A stretch of 64,000 nt of DNA from assembly GCF_001424945.1 (NCBI RefSeq), contig NZ_LMCW01000067.1, forward strand, positions 1 to 64,000, written 5' to 3'. A program made the translations under genes and the position numbers. Source of the DNA: Rhizobium sp. Root1203 (lineage in GTDB: Bacteria; Pseudomonadota; Alphaproteobacteria; Rhizobiales; Rhizobiaceae). Shown here piece by piece: positions 42,938 to 51,444 of this stretch (positions within the stretch are counted from its first letter, which is position 1; each line of letters starts with the position of its first letter). Below the pieces are notes generated by a model. That model saw only the letters and a list, made by a program, of their open reading frames with translations, had not been told where the DNA came from and did no database searches.

Positions 42938-43522
42938 ATGTTGTTTCGACGTCGAAAACCAGCCGGATTTCGTGAAAAGTTGCGAGAGTTGCTTTGGCCC
43001 CGCAAGGGCTTCATGCGGCCGCCGCGCTATCTTGTGATGCGCGTATTGCGGCTGCGGGCGTCTCCGCACGCTGTTGCCATGGGAGTGGCCGCCGGGATAT
43101 TCGTGTCCTGGACCCCTTTTATCGGCGTTCACTTCATCATGGCTTTTGTCCTGAGCTATCTGTTCTCCGGAAACATGGTCGCAGCCGCTCTCGGCTGCGC
43201 GGCATTCGGCAATCCGCTGACCTATCCCTTCATTTGGGGTACGACCTGGGAAATCGGTCATCTCCTGCTCAGCCGGAAAGACACACTGCAGGGCCATTCA
43301 CTGGACCTGGCGCAGCTTTTCCATGAGCTTCGGTTCACCGAGCTTTGGCGCCCTGTCCTCGAGCCGATGCTGATCGGCTCAATTCCTCCGGCGCTGGTGA
43401 CCTCCGTCATTCTCTATTTCGCGACCTTCTACACCGTAAAAGGGTTCCAGGGTCGACGCCGCGCCCATCTCTTGGAGCGGGCGCGCCTGCGTCTCTCCGT
43501 CCCCATGCAGGAAACCGTATGA
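42938..43522 (+). CDS. DUF2062 domain membrane protein
   Basis: This 194-residue protein has an N-terminal basic segment (MLFRRRKPAGFREKLRELLWPRKG) and the DUF2062 core with GVAAGIFVSWTPFIGVHFIMAFVLSYLF and NPLTYPFIW, giving about three or four membrane segments. The role of the family is not established. The ATG at 42938 is chosen; the frame is open to 42893. It overlaps acpS by four bases (ATGA), so the two are translationally coupled and head the acpS-lepB-rnc-era group. Confidence 0.88.
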   Translation: MLFRRRKPAGFREKLRELLWPRKGFMRPPRYLVMRVLRLRASPHAVAMGVAAGIFVSWTPFIGVHFIMAFVLSYLFSGNMVAAALGCAAFGNPLTYPFIWGTTWEIGHLLLSRKDTLQGHSLDLAQLFHELRFTELWRPVLEPMLIGSIPPALVTSVILYFATFYTVKGFQGRRRAHLLERARLRLSVPMQETV

Positions 43523-43923
43523 TCATCGGCATTGGCAGCGACCTGATAGACATCCGTCGTGTCGAGAAATCGCTCGAACGGTTCGGCGAGCGCTTTACCG
43601 GTCGATGCTTTACCGAGATCGAGCGAACGAAATCGGATCGTCGCGCCAACCGTGCAGCATCCTATGCCAAGCGCTTTGCGGCCAAGGAGGCCTGCTCCAA
43701 GGCATTGGGGACAGGTATTGCGCAGGGCGTGTTCTGGAAGGACATGGGCGTCGTCAACTTGCCGAGCGGCAAGCCGACCATGAAGCTCACAGGCGGAGCC
43801 GCCGATAGACTGCAGTCGATGCTGCCGGAAGGACATCGTGCCGCCATTCATTTGACAATTACTGATGATTATCCGCTTGCGCAGGCCTTCGTCATCATCG
43901 AAGCGCTGCCGGCAACTGCCTGA
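43519..43923 (+). CDS. acpS: Holo-[acyl-carrier-protein] synthase
   Basis: This 134-residue phosphopantetheinyl transferase activates ACP for fatty-acid synthesis. It has the MIIGIGSDLIDIRRVEKS opening with the Mg-binding aspartate at 8, the RFAAKEACSKALGTGI motif with the catalytic glutamate and lysine near 58, and HLTITDD near the end. The length is typical. It begins within the DUF2062 stop codon. Confidence 0.96.
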   Translation: MIIGIGSDLIDIRRVEKSLERFGERFTGRCFTEIERTKSDRRANRAASYAKRFAAKEACSKALGTGIAQGVFWKDMGVVNLPSGKPTMKLTGGAADRLQSMLPEGHRAAIHLTITDDYPLAQAFVIIEALPATA

Positions 43924-44039
43924 AGCAGCGACCTGTCGTCGCTTTTAACGTTCGCGCCATTGCCGCAATCGGCCGAAGCCGCTACAGAGAACCAAATAAG
44001 AGCTGCGCCTTCGAAGGTGCCCTGAAGGAATAGAACTGC

Positions 44040-44783
44040 GTGTCCGAAAAAGTTGAAACCAAGCCGAACGCCCTCTGGGAAAACATCAAGGTCATCGTCC
44101 AGGCGTTGATTTTGGCAATGGTCATCCGCACGGTCCTGTTCCAGCCTTTCACGATCCCTTCCGGTTCGATGATGCCGACGTTGCTTGTCGGCGACTACAT
44201 CTTCGTCAACAAGTTCGCCTACGGCTATTCCAAGTATTCGCTGCCGTTCTCGCCGAACCTCTTCAGTGGGCGAATTTTCGCAAGCGAGCCGAAGCGCGGT
44301 GACATCGTTGTGTTCCGCTTCCCGCCGAATCCCGAGGTTGATTACATCAAGCGCCTCGTCGGCCTGCCGGGCGATCACATTCAGGTGACCGAAGGCGTGC
44401 TTTACGTGAACGGAAAACCCGTTCCCAAGGTACCGGACGGGACGTTCAATTCGGACTACGCGCAGGATCCGGGCCAGGACGTGCCTGTATTTCGCGAAAC
44501 CCTGGACAACGGTGTGACATACGACACGCTTGACCAGTCTCCTGTTTCGCGCGGCGACAACACCCGCGAGTTCATCGTGCCTGAAGGCCACTACTTCATG
44601 ATGGGCGACAATCGCGACAATTCTCTTGATAGCCGCTTCGATGTCGGCTTCGTGCCTGCCGAGAACCTCGTCGGTCGCGCCAGCGTCATCTTCTTCTCGC
44701 TCGGCAACGACACCTCGTTCCGCGAAATCTGGAAGTGGCCAGCCAACATGCGCTGGGATCGCCTTTTCAAGGGCGTTGAATGA
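44040..44783 (+). CDS. lepB: Signal peptidase I
   Basis: This 247-residue inner-membrane serine protease removes signal peptides. One N-terminal membrane segment (about residues 16-36) precedes the active-site serine S43 in IPSGSMMPTL and the general base K104 in VDYIKRLVGLPGD; GDNRDNSLDSR near residue 183 is the conserved box D/E. It starts with GTG, with AAGGA upstream. Its stop overlaps the rnc ATG by four bases. Gene order lepB-rnc-era is conserved. Confidence 0.96.
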   Translation: MSEKVETKPNALWENIKVIVQALILAMVIRTVLFQPFTIPSGSMMPTLLVGDYIFVNKFAYGYSKYSLPFSPNLFSGRIFASEPKRGDIVVFRFPPNPEVDYIKRLVGLPGDHIQVTEGVLYVNGKPVPKVPDGTFNSDYAQDPGQDVPVFRETLDNGVTYDTLDQSPVSRGDNTREFIVPEGHYFMMGDNRDNSLDSRFDVGFVPAENLVGRASVIFFSLGNDTSFREIWKWPANMRWDRLFKGVE

Positions 44784-45499
44784 ACAAGGCGCAGACCCTC
44801 TCGGCGACTGACCGAACAAGGCTGGAAACCCTTATTGGTCATCAGTTCGCCGAGAAAGAACGCCTGGACCGCGCACTGACCCATGCCAGCGCCCGCACCC
44901 AAAAAGGCGGGAACTACGAGCGGCTGGAATTTCTCGGTGACCGTGTGCTCGGCCTCTGTGTCGCGGAACTGCTCTTTCGCACCTTCGGCGTGGCCACGGA
45001 AGGCGAGCTTTCCGTGCGGTTGAATCAGCTGGTCAGTGCGGACACCTGTGCTGAAGTTGCCGATGAGCTTGGGCTGCATCTTTTCATCCGCACCGGTGCA
45101 GACGTAAAAAAGTTGACCGGCAAGCGCATGATGAATGTTCGCGCCGATGTTGTCGAAAGCCTGATTGCAGCCGTTTATCTCGATGGTGGCTTGGAAGTCG
45201 CTCGGCGCTTTATCCTGAAGTACTGGGAGAAGAGGGCGACACGCGCGGATGGCGCGCGGCGCGACGCGAAGACGGAATTGCAGGAATGGGCGCACGCCAA
45301 ATTCGCCGTGACGCCAGTATACCGGGTTGAAGAACGCACCGGACCGGATCATGATCCGCGTTTCAAGGTGACGGTCGAGGTTGCCGGCGTCCAGCCGGAA
45401 ACAGGCGTCGAGCGCTCCAAGCGTGCTGCCGAGCAGGTAGCCGCCACGAAGATGCTTGAGCGCGAAGGCATTTGGCAGAAATCGTCTGCTGGAAATTGA
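44780..45499 (+). CDS. rnc: Ribonuclease III
   Basis: This 239-residue endonuclease cleaves double-stranded RNA, including rRNA precursors. The catalytic signature ERLEFLGDRVLGL is at residues 47-59, with a second set of acidic residues in NVRADVVESLIAAVYLDGG near 115-133. A C-terminal double-stranded RNA-binding domain ends with KRAAEQVAATKMLE. It overlaps lepB and is followed by era after eight bases. Confidence 0.97.
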   Translation: MNKAQTLSATDRTRLETLIGHQFAEKERLDRALTHASARTQKGGNYERLEFLGDRVLGLCVAELLFRTFGVATEGELSVRLNQLVSADTCAEVADELGLHLFIRTGADVKKLTGKRMMNVRADVVESLIAAVYLDGGLEVARRFILKYWEKRATRADGARRDAKTELQEWAHAKFAVTPVYRVEERTGPDHDPRFKVTVEVAGVQPETGVERSKRAAEQVAATKMLEREGIWQKSSAGN

Positions 45500-45507
45500 C
45501 AGGAACA

Positions 45508-46446
45508 ATGACCGAAGAACACGACATGGCGGATGACGCCGCTGAACCAGTTGGTCCGACGCATTCCGGCTTCGTCGCCCTTATCGGGCCGACGAATGCC
45601 GGCAAATCAACGCTGCTCAACCGCTTGGTCGGTGCCAAGGTGTCGATCGTCAGCCACAAGGTGCAGACGACCCGGGCGGTCGTTCGCGGCATCGCGATCC
45701 ACAACAACGCACAGATCGTGTTCATGGATACGCCAGGGATATTCAAGCCGCGTCGCCGGCTCGATCGGGCCATGGTGACATCCGCCTGGGGCGGCGCCAA
45801 GGATGCCGACGTGATCATGCTGCTGATCGACAGCGAGCGCGGCCTGCGCGGCGACGCCGACGCCATCCTCGAAGGTCTCAAGGATGTTCCGCAGCGCAAG
45901 ATCCTGGCTCTCAACAAGATCGACCGCGTCAAGCGCGAGGATCTCCTGGCGCTGGCCTCGGCGGCCAACGAGAAGATTGCCTTCGATCAGACGTTCATGA
46001 TCTCGGCCGAGAATGGTTCCGGTTGCGACGATGTGATGGACTACCTGGCGAAGACACTTCCCGAGGGGCCATGGTATTATCCGGAAGACCAGATCTCCGA
46101 TCTTCCGATGCGTCAGCTTGCCGCCGAAATCACCCGTGAAAAGCTGTTTTTGCGGCTGCATCAGGAGCTTCCCTATTCGTCGCACGTCGAGACGGAAAAA
46201 TGGGAAGAGCGCAAGGACGGATCGGTTCGCATAGAACAGGTGATCTACGTCGAGCGCGACAGCCAGAAGAAGATCGCCCTGGGCAAGGGCGGGGAAACAA
46301 TCAAGGCGATCTCCACCGCATCGAGAAAAGAGCTGGCAGAAATTCTGGAGCAGCCGGTTCATCTCTTCCTGTTCGTCAAGGTCCGAGAAAATTGGGGCGA
46401 CGATCCCGAGCGTTTCCGCGAAATGGGCTTGGATTTTCCACGCTGA
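45508..46446 (+). CDS. era: GTPase Era
   Basis: This protein of about 312 residues is the 16S rRNA-binding GTPase Era, needed for 30S subunit maturation. G1 is GPTNAGKS (about 27-34), G3 is DTPG, and G4 is NKID. The C-terminal KH domain contains KKIALGKGGETIKAIS. The N-terminal extension before the GTPase is slightly longer than in E. coli. The ATG at 45508 has AGGAA upstream. A terminator-like hairpin follows at 46543. Confidence 0.97.
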   Translation: MTEEHDMADDAAEPVGPTHSGFVALIGPTNAGKSTLLNRLVGAKVSIVSHKVQTTRAVVRGIAIHNNAQIVFMDTPGIFKPRRRLDRAMVTSAWGGAKDADVIMLLIDSERGLRGDADAILEGLKDVPQRKILALNKIDRVKREDLLALASAANEKIAFDQTFMISAENGSGCDDVMDYLAKTLPEGPWYYPEDQISDLPMRQLAAEITREKLFLRLHQELPYSSHVETEKWEERKDGSVRIEQVIYVERDSQKKIALGKGGETIKAISTASRKELAEILEQPVHLFLFVKVRENWGDDPERFREMGLDFPR

Positions 46447-46542
46447 GTGATCAGCAGAGCCGTTTGCCCCGCGATCGGCAAGTGTTTTGATTCTCTATAA
46501 AAATTTGTGAACGCGGGAACGAACTGCTGCGCAGCGTGTTTA

Positions 46543-46579
46543 AAAAGGCGGCGTCTCGACTTCGAGGTGCCGCTTTTTG
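46543..46579 (+). terminator. Terminator-like hairpin immediately before a Crp/Fnr gene
   Basis: AAAAAGGCGGC pairs with GCCGCTTTTT, with additional CTCGA/TCGAG pairing in the loop, giving a classical intrinsic terminator. It ends only 16 bases before the ATG at 46596. It would end the era transcript or act as an attenuator for the regulator gene. Confidence 0.7.
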
Positions 46580-46595
46580 GGATTCTGGGGCACGC

Positions 46596-47348
46596 ATGGC
46601 AACTAGTCGACCGACGCATTCCTTCAAGACGCCGTGCGAGCAGTGTCCCTTGCGGCCGCTTCCGCAATTCCGGGAGTTCACGGGCGAGGAACTCGAATTT
46701 GTTTCGAAGTTTAAAAAAGGTGAACTTGCGGCGGATGCCGGGACGACGATCCTGGTGGAAGGCGCACATAGTGCGCATTTGTTCACAGTGCTGTCAGGCT
46801 GGGGCTTTCGCTACAAGACGCTGGAAGACGGCCGGCGGCAGATCCTGAATTATGTGATGCCGGGTGACCTGATCGGACTTCAAGGGACGATCATGGGGGA
46901 GATGCAGCACTCTGTCGAGGCGCTGTCGCCGGTCTCGCTCTGTGTCTTCGAGCGCGACAAGCTGATGACCCTGTACAACAAGCATCCCTCGCTCGCGTTC
47001 GACATCACCTGGATTGCAGCGCAGGAAGAGCGGATGCTCGACGAGCATCTCCTCAGTATCGGTCGACGCACAGCCTTGGAGAGGGCCGCCTATCTCATCG
47101 CCTTCCTGTTCCAGCGGGGCAAGCAACTGAAGCTTTTCAGCGAGCACAGCGCCATTCCCATAACCCAGCAACATATTGCGGACACGCTTGGCCTGTCGAT
47201 CGTTCACACAAACAAGACTTTGAAAAAGCTTGCAGTTCGTCGATTGATCCGATGGCAGGAACGCGCGTGCGAAGTGCTTGATGGCGATGCGCTGATGGAT
47301 ATTGCCGGCTGGGAGGGACTGGACGGAAAGCCGCGCCCGTTCCTGTGA
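46596..47348 (+). CDS. Crp/Fnr family regulator with a partial FNR-type cysteine set
   Basis: This 250-residue protein has an N-terminal cyclic-nucleotide-binding-like beta-roll (about residues 30-140), a dimerisation helix and a C-terminal helix-turn-helix (ITQQHIADTLGLSIVHTNKTLKKL). The N-terminus has C14 and C17 (CEQC), and a further cysteine in SLCVFER near residue 112. FNR needs four cluster cysteines; the third N-terminal one is missing here (PLRPLPQF). The sensing of oxygen is therefore uncertain. The ATG at 46596 is favoured, because an upstream start would put the terminator-like hairpin in the coding sequence. Confidence 0.87.
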   Translation: MATSRPTHSFKTPCEQCPLRPLPQFREFTGEELEFVSKFKKGELAADAGTTILVEGAHSAHLFTVLSGWGFRYKTLEDGRRQILNYVMPGDLIGLQGTIMGEMQHSVEALSPVSLCVFERDKLMTLYNKHPSLAFDITWIAAQEERMLDEHLLSIGRRTALERAAYLIAFLFQRGKQLKLFSEHSAIPITQQHIADTLGLSIVHTNKTLKKLAVRRLIRWQERACEVLDGDALMDIAGWEGLDGKPRPFL

Positions 47349-47567
47349 GCTGTCAGATCTCTATGTCTTTTTTAAATGCAATTCGAGGAGCTGGACCATA
47401 AAGTATTATGCGTGCCATTTTTTCTCCGGTTTTGCTTCTTATCGACCGAGACGAAAAAAGCGGCTATGCAAGCAAGGATAGCATGGGCTGTTCGACCAAA
47501 GGGCGTCAGAGGTGAGAATGCTGGTTAAGTGTGCGAGGCGCGCGGAAAGCGATGTCCAGAAGCGGGC

Positions 47568-47939
47568 ATGCCGATTATGAGCGTGAGGCGTGTTCTGATT
47601 CTTGAGGACAGCTTGATCATCGCGATGGAGGCAGAGGATATTCTGCGCACCGTCGGAGTCGAGACGATCAGCATCTGCAACAGCATCAGTCAGGCAATGG
47701 AAGCCATCACGGCCGACCTCTATGATTTTGCGTTGCTGGACGTCAATCTCGGGGACGTGATGAGCTTCGATTTCGCCCGCCACCTGGTGAGCGTCGAAAT
47801 CCCTTTCGGCTTTGTCAGCGGTTATTCCGACACGCTTGATTTTCCGGAGGACCTGCAAGACAGGCCGCTTCTCGTCAAGCCGTTTGACGAAACGGCGATG
47901 CGGGAATTTCTACGACGGCTTTCCCTCTCCGAAGTTTGA
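47568..47939 (+). CDS. Single-domain response regulator (CheY-like)
   Basis: This 123-residue protein is a stand-alone receiver domain. It has the acidic pair in LILEDSLI, phospho-acceptor aspartate D58 in ALLDVNLG, a serine in FGFVSGYSD and lysine in LLVKPFDE, so it should be phosphorylatable. There is no output domain. Translation may start at 47568 or 47577. No histidine kinase is nearby. It is similar to the small receivers that act in rhizobial general-stress or phosphorelay systems, which is an inference. Confidence 0.9.
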   Translation: MPIMSVRRVLILEDSLIIAMEAEDILRTVGVETISICNSISQAMEAITADLYDFALLDVNLGDVMSFDFARHLVSVEIPFGFVSGYSDTLDFPEDLQDRPLLVKPFDETAMREFLRRLSLSEV

Positions 47940-48006
47940 TTGCGTTTCATGACAGACCTGTCGTCTTGCGCTAGGATAGGTTTGCTGGCGTGAGGTTTAA
48001 TGTGCG

Positions 48007-48768
48007 ATGCAATGGCAGGATCGGGCGATCATTCTGGGTGTCAAACGCCACGGCGAGACGACTGTCATCGTTGAGGTAATGACGCCGGAGCGGGGCCGAC
48101 ACCTCGGAATGGTCAGGTCCGGCCGTTCCCGCGCGATGCAGCCTGTTCTGCAGCCGGGCAACGAGGTTGAGGTCACCTGGCGCGCGCGCCTCGACGAGCA
48201 TCTCGGGGAATTCCGTATCGAACCAGTGAGATTGCGTGCAGCCCGTCTGATGGAGACGGCAACAGCAGTCTATGGGGTTCAGGCTATGGGCGCATTGCTG
48301 CGGCTACTGCCCGAGCGGGATCCGCATCCGCACCTCTTCGAAGCGCTCGAAGTCATTCTGGAAAACCTGCACAATCCTGCAGACGCCGGCGAACTGTTCG
48401 TCCGCTTCGAGCTGGCCGTGCTGAACGATCTCGGCTTTGGCCTTGACCTCAGCGAATGCGCGGCAACCGGCACCCGCTCCGACCTTGCCTATATCTCGCC
48501 GAAATCCGGCCGTGCGGTGAGCCGCGCCGCCGGCGCGCCATGGGCTGACAAGATGTTCGCCCTGCCGCCGTTTCTGGGCACGGAGCAAAGGCAGGCCGCC
48601 GATTTCGAGAGTCTTGCGGCCGCCTTCCGATTGACCGCCTTCTTTCTGCATCGTCACGTCTACGAACCGCGCGGCGTGGAAGCCGCCGACGCGCGCGAAG
48701 GCTTCGTGCAGGCCGCTCTCAAGGCGCTGCGACAGCCTGTCCGCAAGGCTGGCGAGCTATCGGCCTGA
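48007..48768 (+). CDS. recO: DNA repair protein RecO
   Basis: This 253-residue protein is RecO, which loads RecA on SSB-coated DNA in the RecFOR pathway. It has the N-terminal OB-fold (MQWQDRAIILGVKRHGETT) and a mostly helical C-terminal domain. Only one cysteine is present in the middle, so the zinc finger found in some RecO proteins is absent. The gene lies downstream of era, as in other rhizobia, but separated by the two regulators. Confidence 0.95.
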   Translation: MQWQDRAIILGVKRHGETTVIVEVMTPERGRHLGMVRSGRSRAMQPVLQPGNEVEVTWRARLDEHLGEFRIEPVRLRAARLMETATAVYGVQAMGALLRLLPERDPHPHLFEALEVILENLHNPADAGELFVRFELAVLNDLGFGLDLSECAATGTRSDLAYISPKSGRAVSRAAGAPWADKMFALPPFLGTEQRQAADFESLAAAFRLTAFFLHRHVYEPRGVEAADAREGFVQAALKALRQPVRKAGELSA

Positions 48769-48876
48769 CCTGATTGTTTTTCACCGCTGCATGACGCTTT
48801 TCGAATCTCGCGCTTTACCGGGGTCGCGGGTCTTCCTATCTGGCTGACGTGATGCTTGTCGCCGAAGGAGGACACG

Positions 48877-49872
48877 ATGCTGACGAAGCCTGATACGCAG
48901 ACGACGATGGAGCTTTGGAATGGGCGCAGAATTCCGCGCCTTGGGATGGGGTGCTGGGCGATTGGCGGCCCATTCTATGCAGGCGATACGCCGCTCGGCT
49001 GGGGTGATGTTGACGACAACGTGTCGATAGCCGCAATCGATCGGGCCATCGAACTCGGCATCCGTTTCTTCGATACTGCGTCGAATTATGGGGCAGGGCA
49101 CTCCGAAGAGGTTCTGGGTCGCGCGATAGGCCCCCGCAGCGACATCCTCATTGCCACCAAATTCGGATTTGCGACCGATCCCGCGACCAAGCAGGCCACC
49201 GGGGCTTTTGCCGATGCACCGTTCATCCGCAGTTCGGTCGAGACATCTCTGCGCCGCCTGAGGCGCGAACGTCTCGATCTGCTTCAGTTTCACCTCAACG
49301 ACTTTCCGCTCGATCAATCGGACGACGTCTTCGATACGTTGGAGACATTACGCGGCGAGGGCAAGATCGATGCATTCGGCTGGAGCACCGACTTCGCAGA
49401 CCGTGCGGCACGTCACGCGACGCGCCGAGGGTTCGTTGCGGTACAGCACACGATGAATGTGTTCGAGCCGGTGCCGGAGATCGTTTCTGTAATCGAGCGC
49501 CACGGCCTGGTATCGATCAATCGCGGGCCCCTGGCGATGGGGTTGCTGAGCGGCAAGTTCACCCCCGACAAGGTGGTCGGCGACAAGGATGTGCGCGGCG
49601 CAAGCCTCGATTGGATGGTCTACTTCAAGGATGGTCGGATCGCCCCCGAATTTGCGAGGCGACTGGACGCGGTGCGCGACCTGCTGACGTCAGGCGGCCG
49701 AACGCTGAGCCAGGGCGCGCTGGCATGGCTTTGGGCTCGCTCGCCGCGCGCGCTGCCGATCCCTGGTTTCCGCACGATAGCGCAGGTCGAAGAGAACGCC
49801 GGGGCGCTGGCCAAGGGACCATTGTCTGCCGAAGTCATGAGCGAAATCGACGCGGTCCTGTCGCGTACCTAG
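48877..49872 (+). CDS. Aldo/keto reductase
   Basis: This 331-residue TIM-barrel oxidoreductase has GIRFFDTASNYGAGHSEEVLGRA with the catalytic aspartate and tyrosine, a lysine in ATKFGF, and histidine in LLQFHLND, the usual tetrad. The C-terminal NADPH-binding segment IPGFRTIAQVEENAGAL is intact. GGAGG lies correctly before the ATG at 48877. It belongs to the family of AKRs acting on sugars or aldehydes; the substrate is unknown. Its stop overlaps the convergent MOSC gene by four bases. Confidence 0.9.
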   Translation: MLTKPDTQTTMELWNGRRIPRLGMGCWAIGGPFYAGDTPLGWGDVDDNVSIAAIDRAIELGIRFFDTASNYGAGHSEEVLGRAIGPRSDILIATKFGFATDPATKQATGAFADAPFIRSSVETSLRRLRRERLDLLQFHLNDFPLDQSDDVFDTLETLRGEGKIDAFGWSTDFADRAARHATRRGFVAVQHTMNVFEPVPEIVSVIERHGLVSINRGPLAMGLLSGKFTPDKVVGDKDVRGASLDWMVYFKDGRIAPEFARRLDAVRDLLTSGGRTLSQGALAWLWARSPRALPIPGFRTIAQVEENAGALAKGPLSAEVMSEIDAVLSRT

Positions 49873-50723
49873 GCTCGGTGGCGGACTTTCAGCGCCCAGC
49901 CTCCCGGCCGCTCTTCGAGGACCTTCACTGGGTCGCCGACGGCAATCCGGCCTTCGGCACGAGGGGTGACGTTCCAGCCGAAGAGTGGGCCGGGAACGCG
50001 GCGGTCTGCGGACATGCGGATGCGGCCCATGGCGGGCATCGGATTGGGGACTTCGCGCGAGCCGGTTTGCTGGTCCTGGGTGGTCATGATGCAGCGGGCG
50101 CAAGGCTTGACGAGATCGAAGCGGATTCCGCCGATCTCGATTGCCGCCCAGCGGTCCTCCGGCCACGCTTCCTCCGTGTCGATGACGATGTTCGGGCGAA
50201 AACGTTCCATCCCGACGCTACCTTCGCCGTGCGCCTCCAGGTCCGCATTCAACGCCTTCAGCGATCCCGTCGTGGTTACGAGAATCTGGTACCCGTCTGC
50301 AAAAGCGACCGGGGTGCCGTCGCCCGCCCATTCCGCGCTCGCGGTGCGCCTGGCGTCGTCGTCGAAGAAGACGATCCTGACATCGCGGCCAAGCCACTGC
50401 GAAAGCGTTCGATTGCTGTCGTCGTCTGCAAGCCCTGCGCTGACGATAGTTTTCCAGATCGAGACATCGATACGGCGGTCGGCGCTTGGCAGCGAGACCA
50501 CCGTTTCCTTGTCCGCCATAGACAGTCGCAGGGAAGAGGCATCCGCCCGTACCTCGATACGGGCGAGTTCAGGCAATTCACGCTGGGTGATGAAATGCCC
50601 GTCCGGATCGGTCATCATGGCGCGGCGGTCGCCGGGTAATCCGAAAGCATCGATCTCGGCGCTCGGAAGGGCAATGCCGCGGCCACTCTTGAGCGGATAG
50701 ATGAAGAGATCGCTGACGCGCAT
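49869..50723 (-). CDS. MOSC domain protein (YcbX-like)
   Basis: This 284-residue protein has an N-terminal MOSC beta-barrel domain (MRVSDLFIYPLKSGRG) and a C-terminal MOSC domain with the conserved cysteine in LVKPCARCIMTTQD, which would ligate the molybdenum cofactor. Such proteins reduce N-hydroxylated compounds together with an electron donor. The C-terminal ferredoxin domain found in E. coli YcbX is missing, so another donor is expected. It is nine bases downstream of the HD gene on the same strand. Confidence 0.88.
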   Translation of the reverse strand: MRVSDLFIYPLKSGRGIALPSAEIDAFGLPGDRRAMMTDPDGHFITQRELPELARIEVRADASSLRLSMADKETVVSLPSADRRIDVSIWKTIVSAGLADDDSNRTLSQWLGRDVRIVFFDDDARRTASAEWAGDGTPVAFADGYQILVTTTGSLKALNADLEAHGEGSVGMERFRPNIVIDTEEAWPEDRWAAIEIGGIRFDLVKPCARCIMTTQDQQTGSREVPNPMPAMGRIRMSADRRVPGPLFGWNVTPRAEGRIAVGDPVKVLEERPGGWALKVRHRA

Positions 50724-50732
50724 CGGATACTC

Positions 50733-51377
50733 CTAGATTTCGTCCATGAAGGCTTCGAGAAAGTCTCGTAGCCGCTTATCGCGTTCTGCTGCAAGAGCCC
50801 GGCCGGCGTCGGTCTTGAAGCCATCGGCCAGCTTGAAAAGCTTGGTCTGGAAATGGTCGATGACGTAGCGGCGGTCGTCAAGGGGCCGATGGCTGCCGGC
50901 TGGATCGAAGGGATCGTAGAGCGCCGATGACATCCGCCCGCCGATATAGAAGCAGCGTCCGGCGCCCACCATCCCGATCGCATCGAGCCGGTCGGCATCC
51001 TGCAGAATCTTCGCCTCGATCGTCTCGGGTTCGATATTGGCGGAAAAGCTGTGTGTCGTCACCGCGTGAGCGACCGCAGCAATGTCCGATGCATCCCATC
51101 CGAGGTCCGCAAGGACGCCGGATGCCTTCTCCGCGGCAAGTGCCGAAGCCTGCGCGCGAAACGGCGAACTCTTCTCGACAGCGACGCAGTCGTGCAGCAG
51201 AACCGCGGCAGCGAGGATCCTGGCATCTCCGCCCTCACGTGCCTGGATCCGCATCGCGTTTTTGAAGACGCGCAGGATATGCGCGAGATCGTGAGAACCG
51301 TCATCGCCTTCATGCGAGTATGGGATGAGTTGCGCTGCAAGCGTTTCAAAGGGGGAAAAGGCCTTGGCCTCGAACAT
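50733..51377 (-). CDS. HD domain metal-dependent phosphohydrolase
   Basis: This 214-residue protein has the HD fold with H...HD...D ligands: HDLAHILRVFKNA provides the first histidine, AVLLHDC the HD pair, and LQDADRLDAIG the last aspartate. It resembles YedJ/YpgQ-type hydrolases that act on nucleotides or ppGpp-like compounds. The ATG at 51377 (MFEAKAFS) is chosen from a long open frame. It may be in one transcript with the MOSC gene behind it. Confidence 0.85.
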   Translation of the reverse strand: MFEAKAFSPFETLAAQLIPYSHEGDDGSHDLAHILRVFKNAMRIQAREGGDARILAAAVLLHDCVAVEKSSPFRAQASALAAEKASGVLADLGWDASDIAAVAHAVTTHSFSANIEPETIEAKILQDADRLDAIGMVGAGRCFYIGGRMSSALYDPFDPAGSHRPLDDRRYVIDHFQTKLFKLADGFKTDAGRALAAERDKRLRDFLEAFMDEI

Positions 51378-51444
51378 GGTGCACCTGACAGGGATGGCGA
51401 TGCCCCTTTCATAGAGGCGGCCTGACCGAGTCGCAATGAACGGG

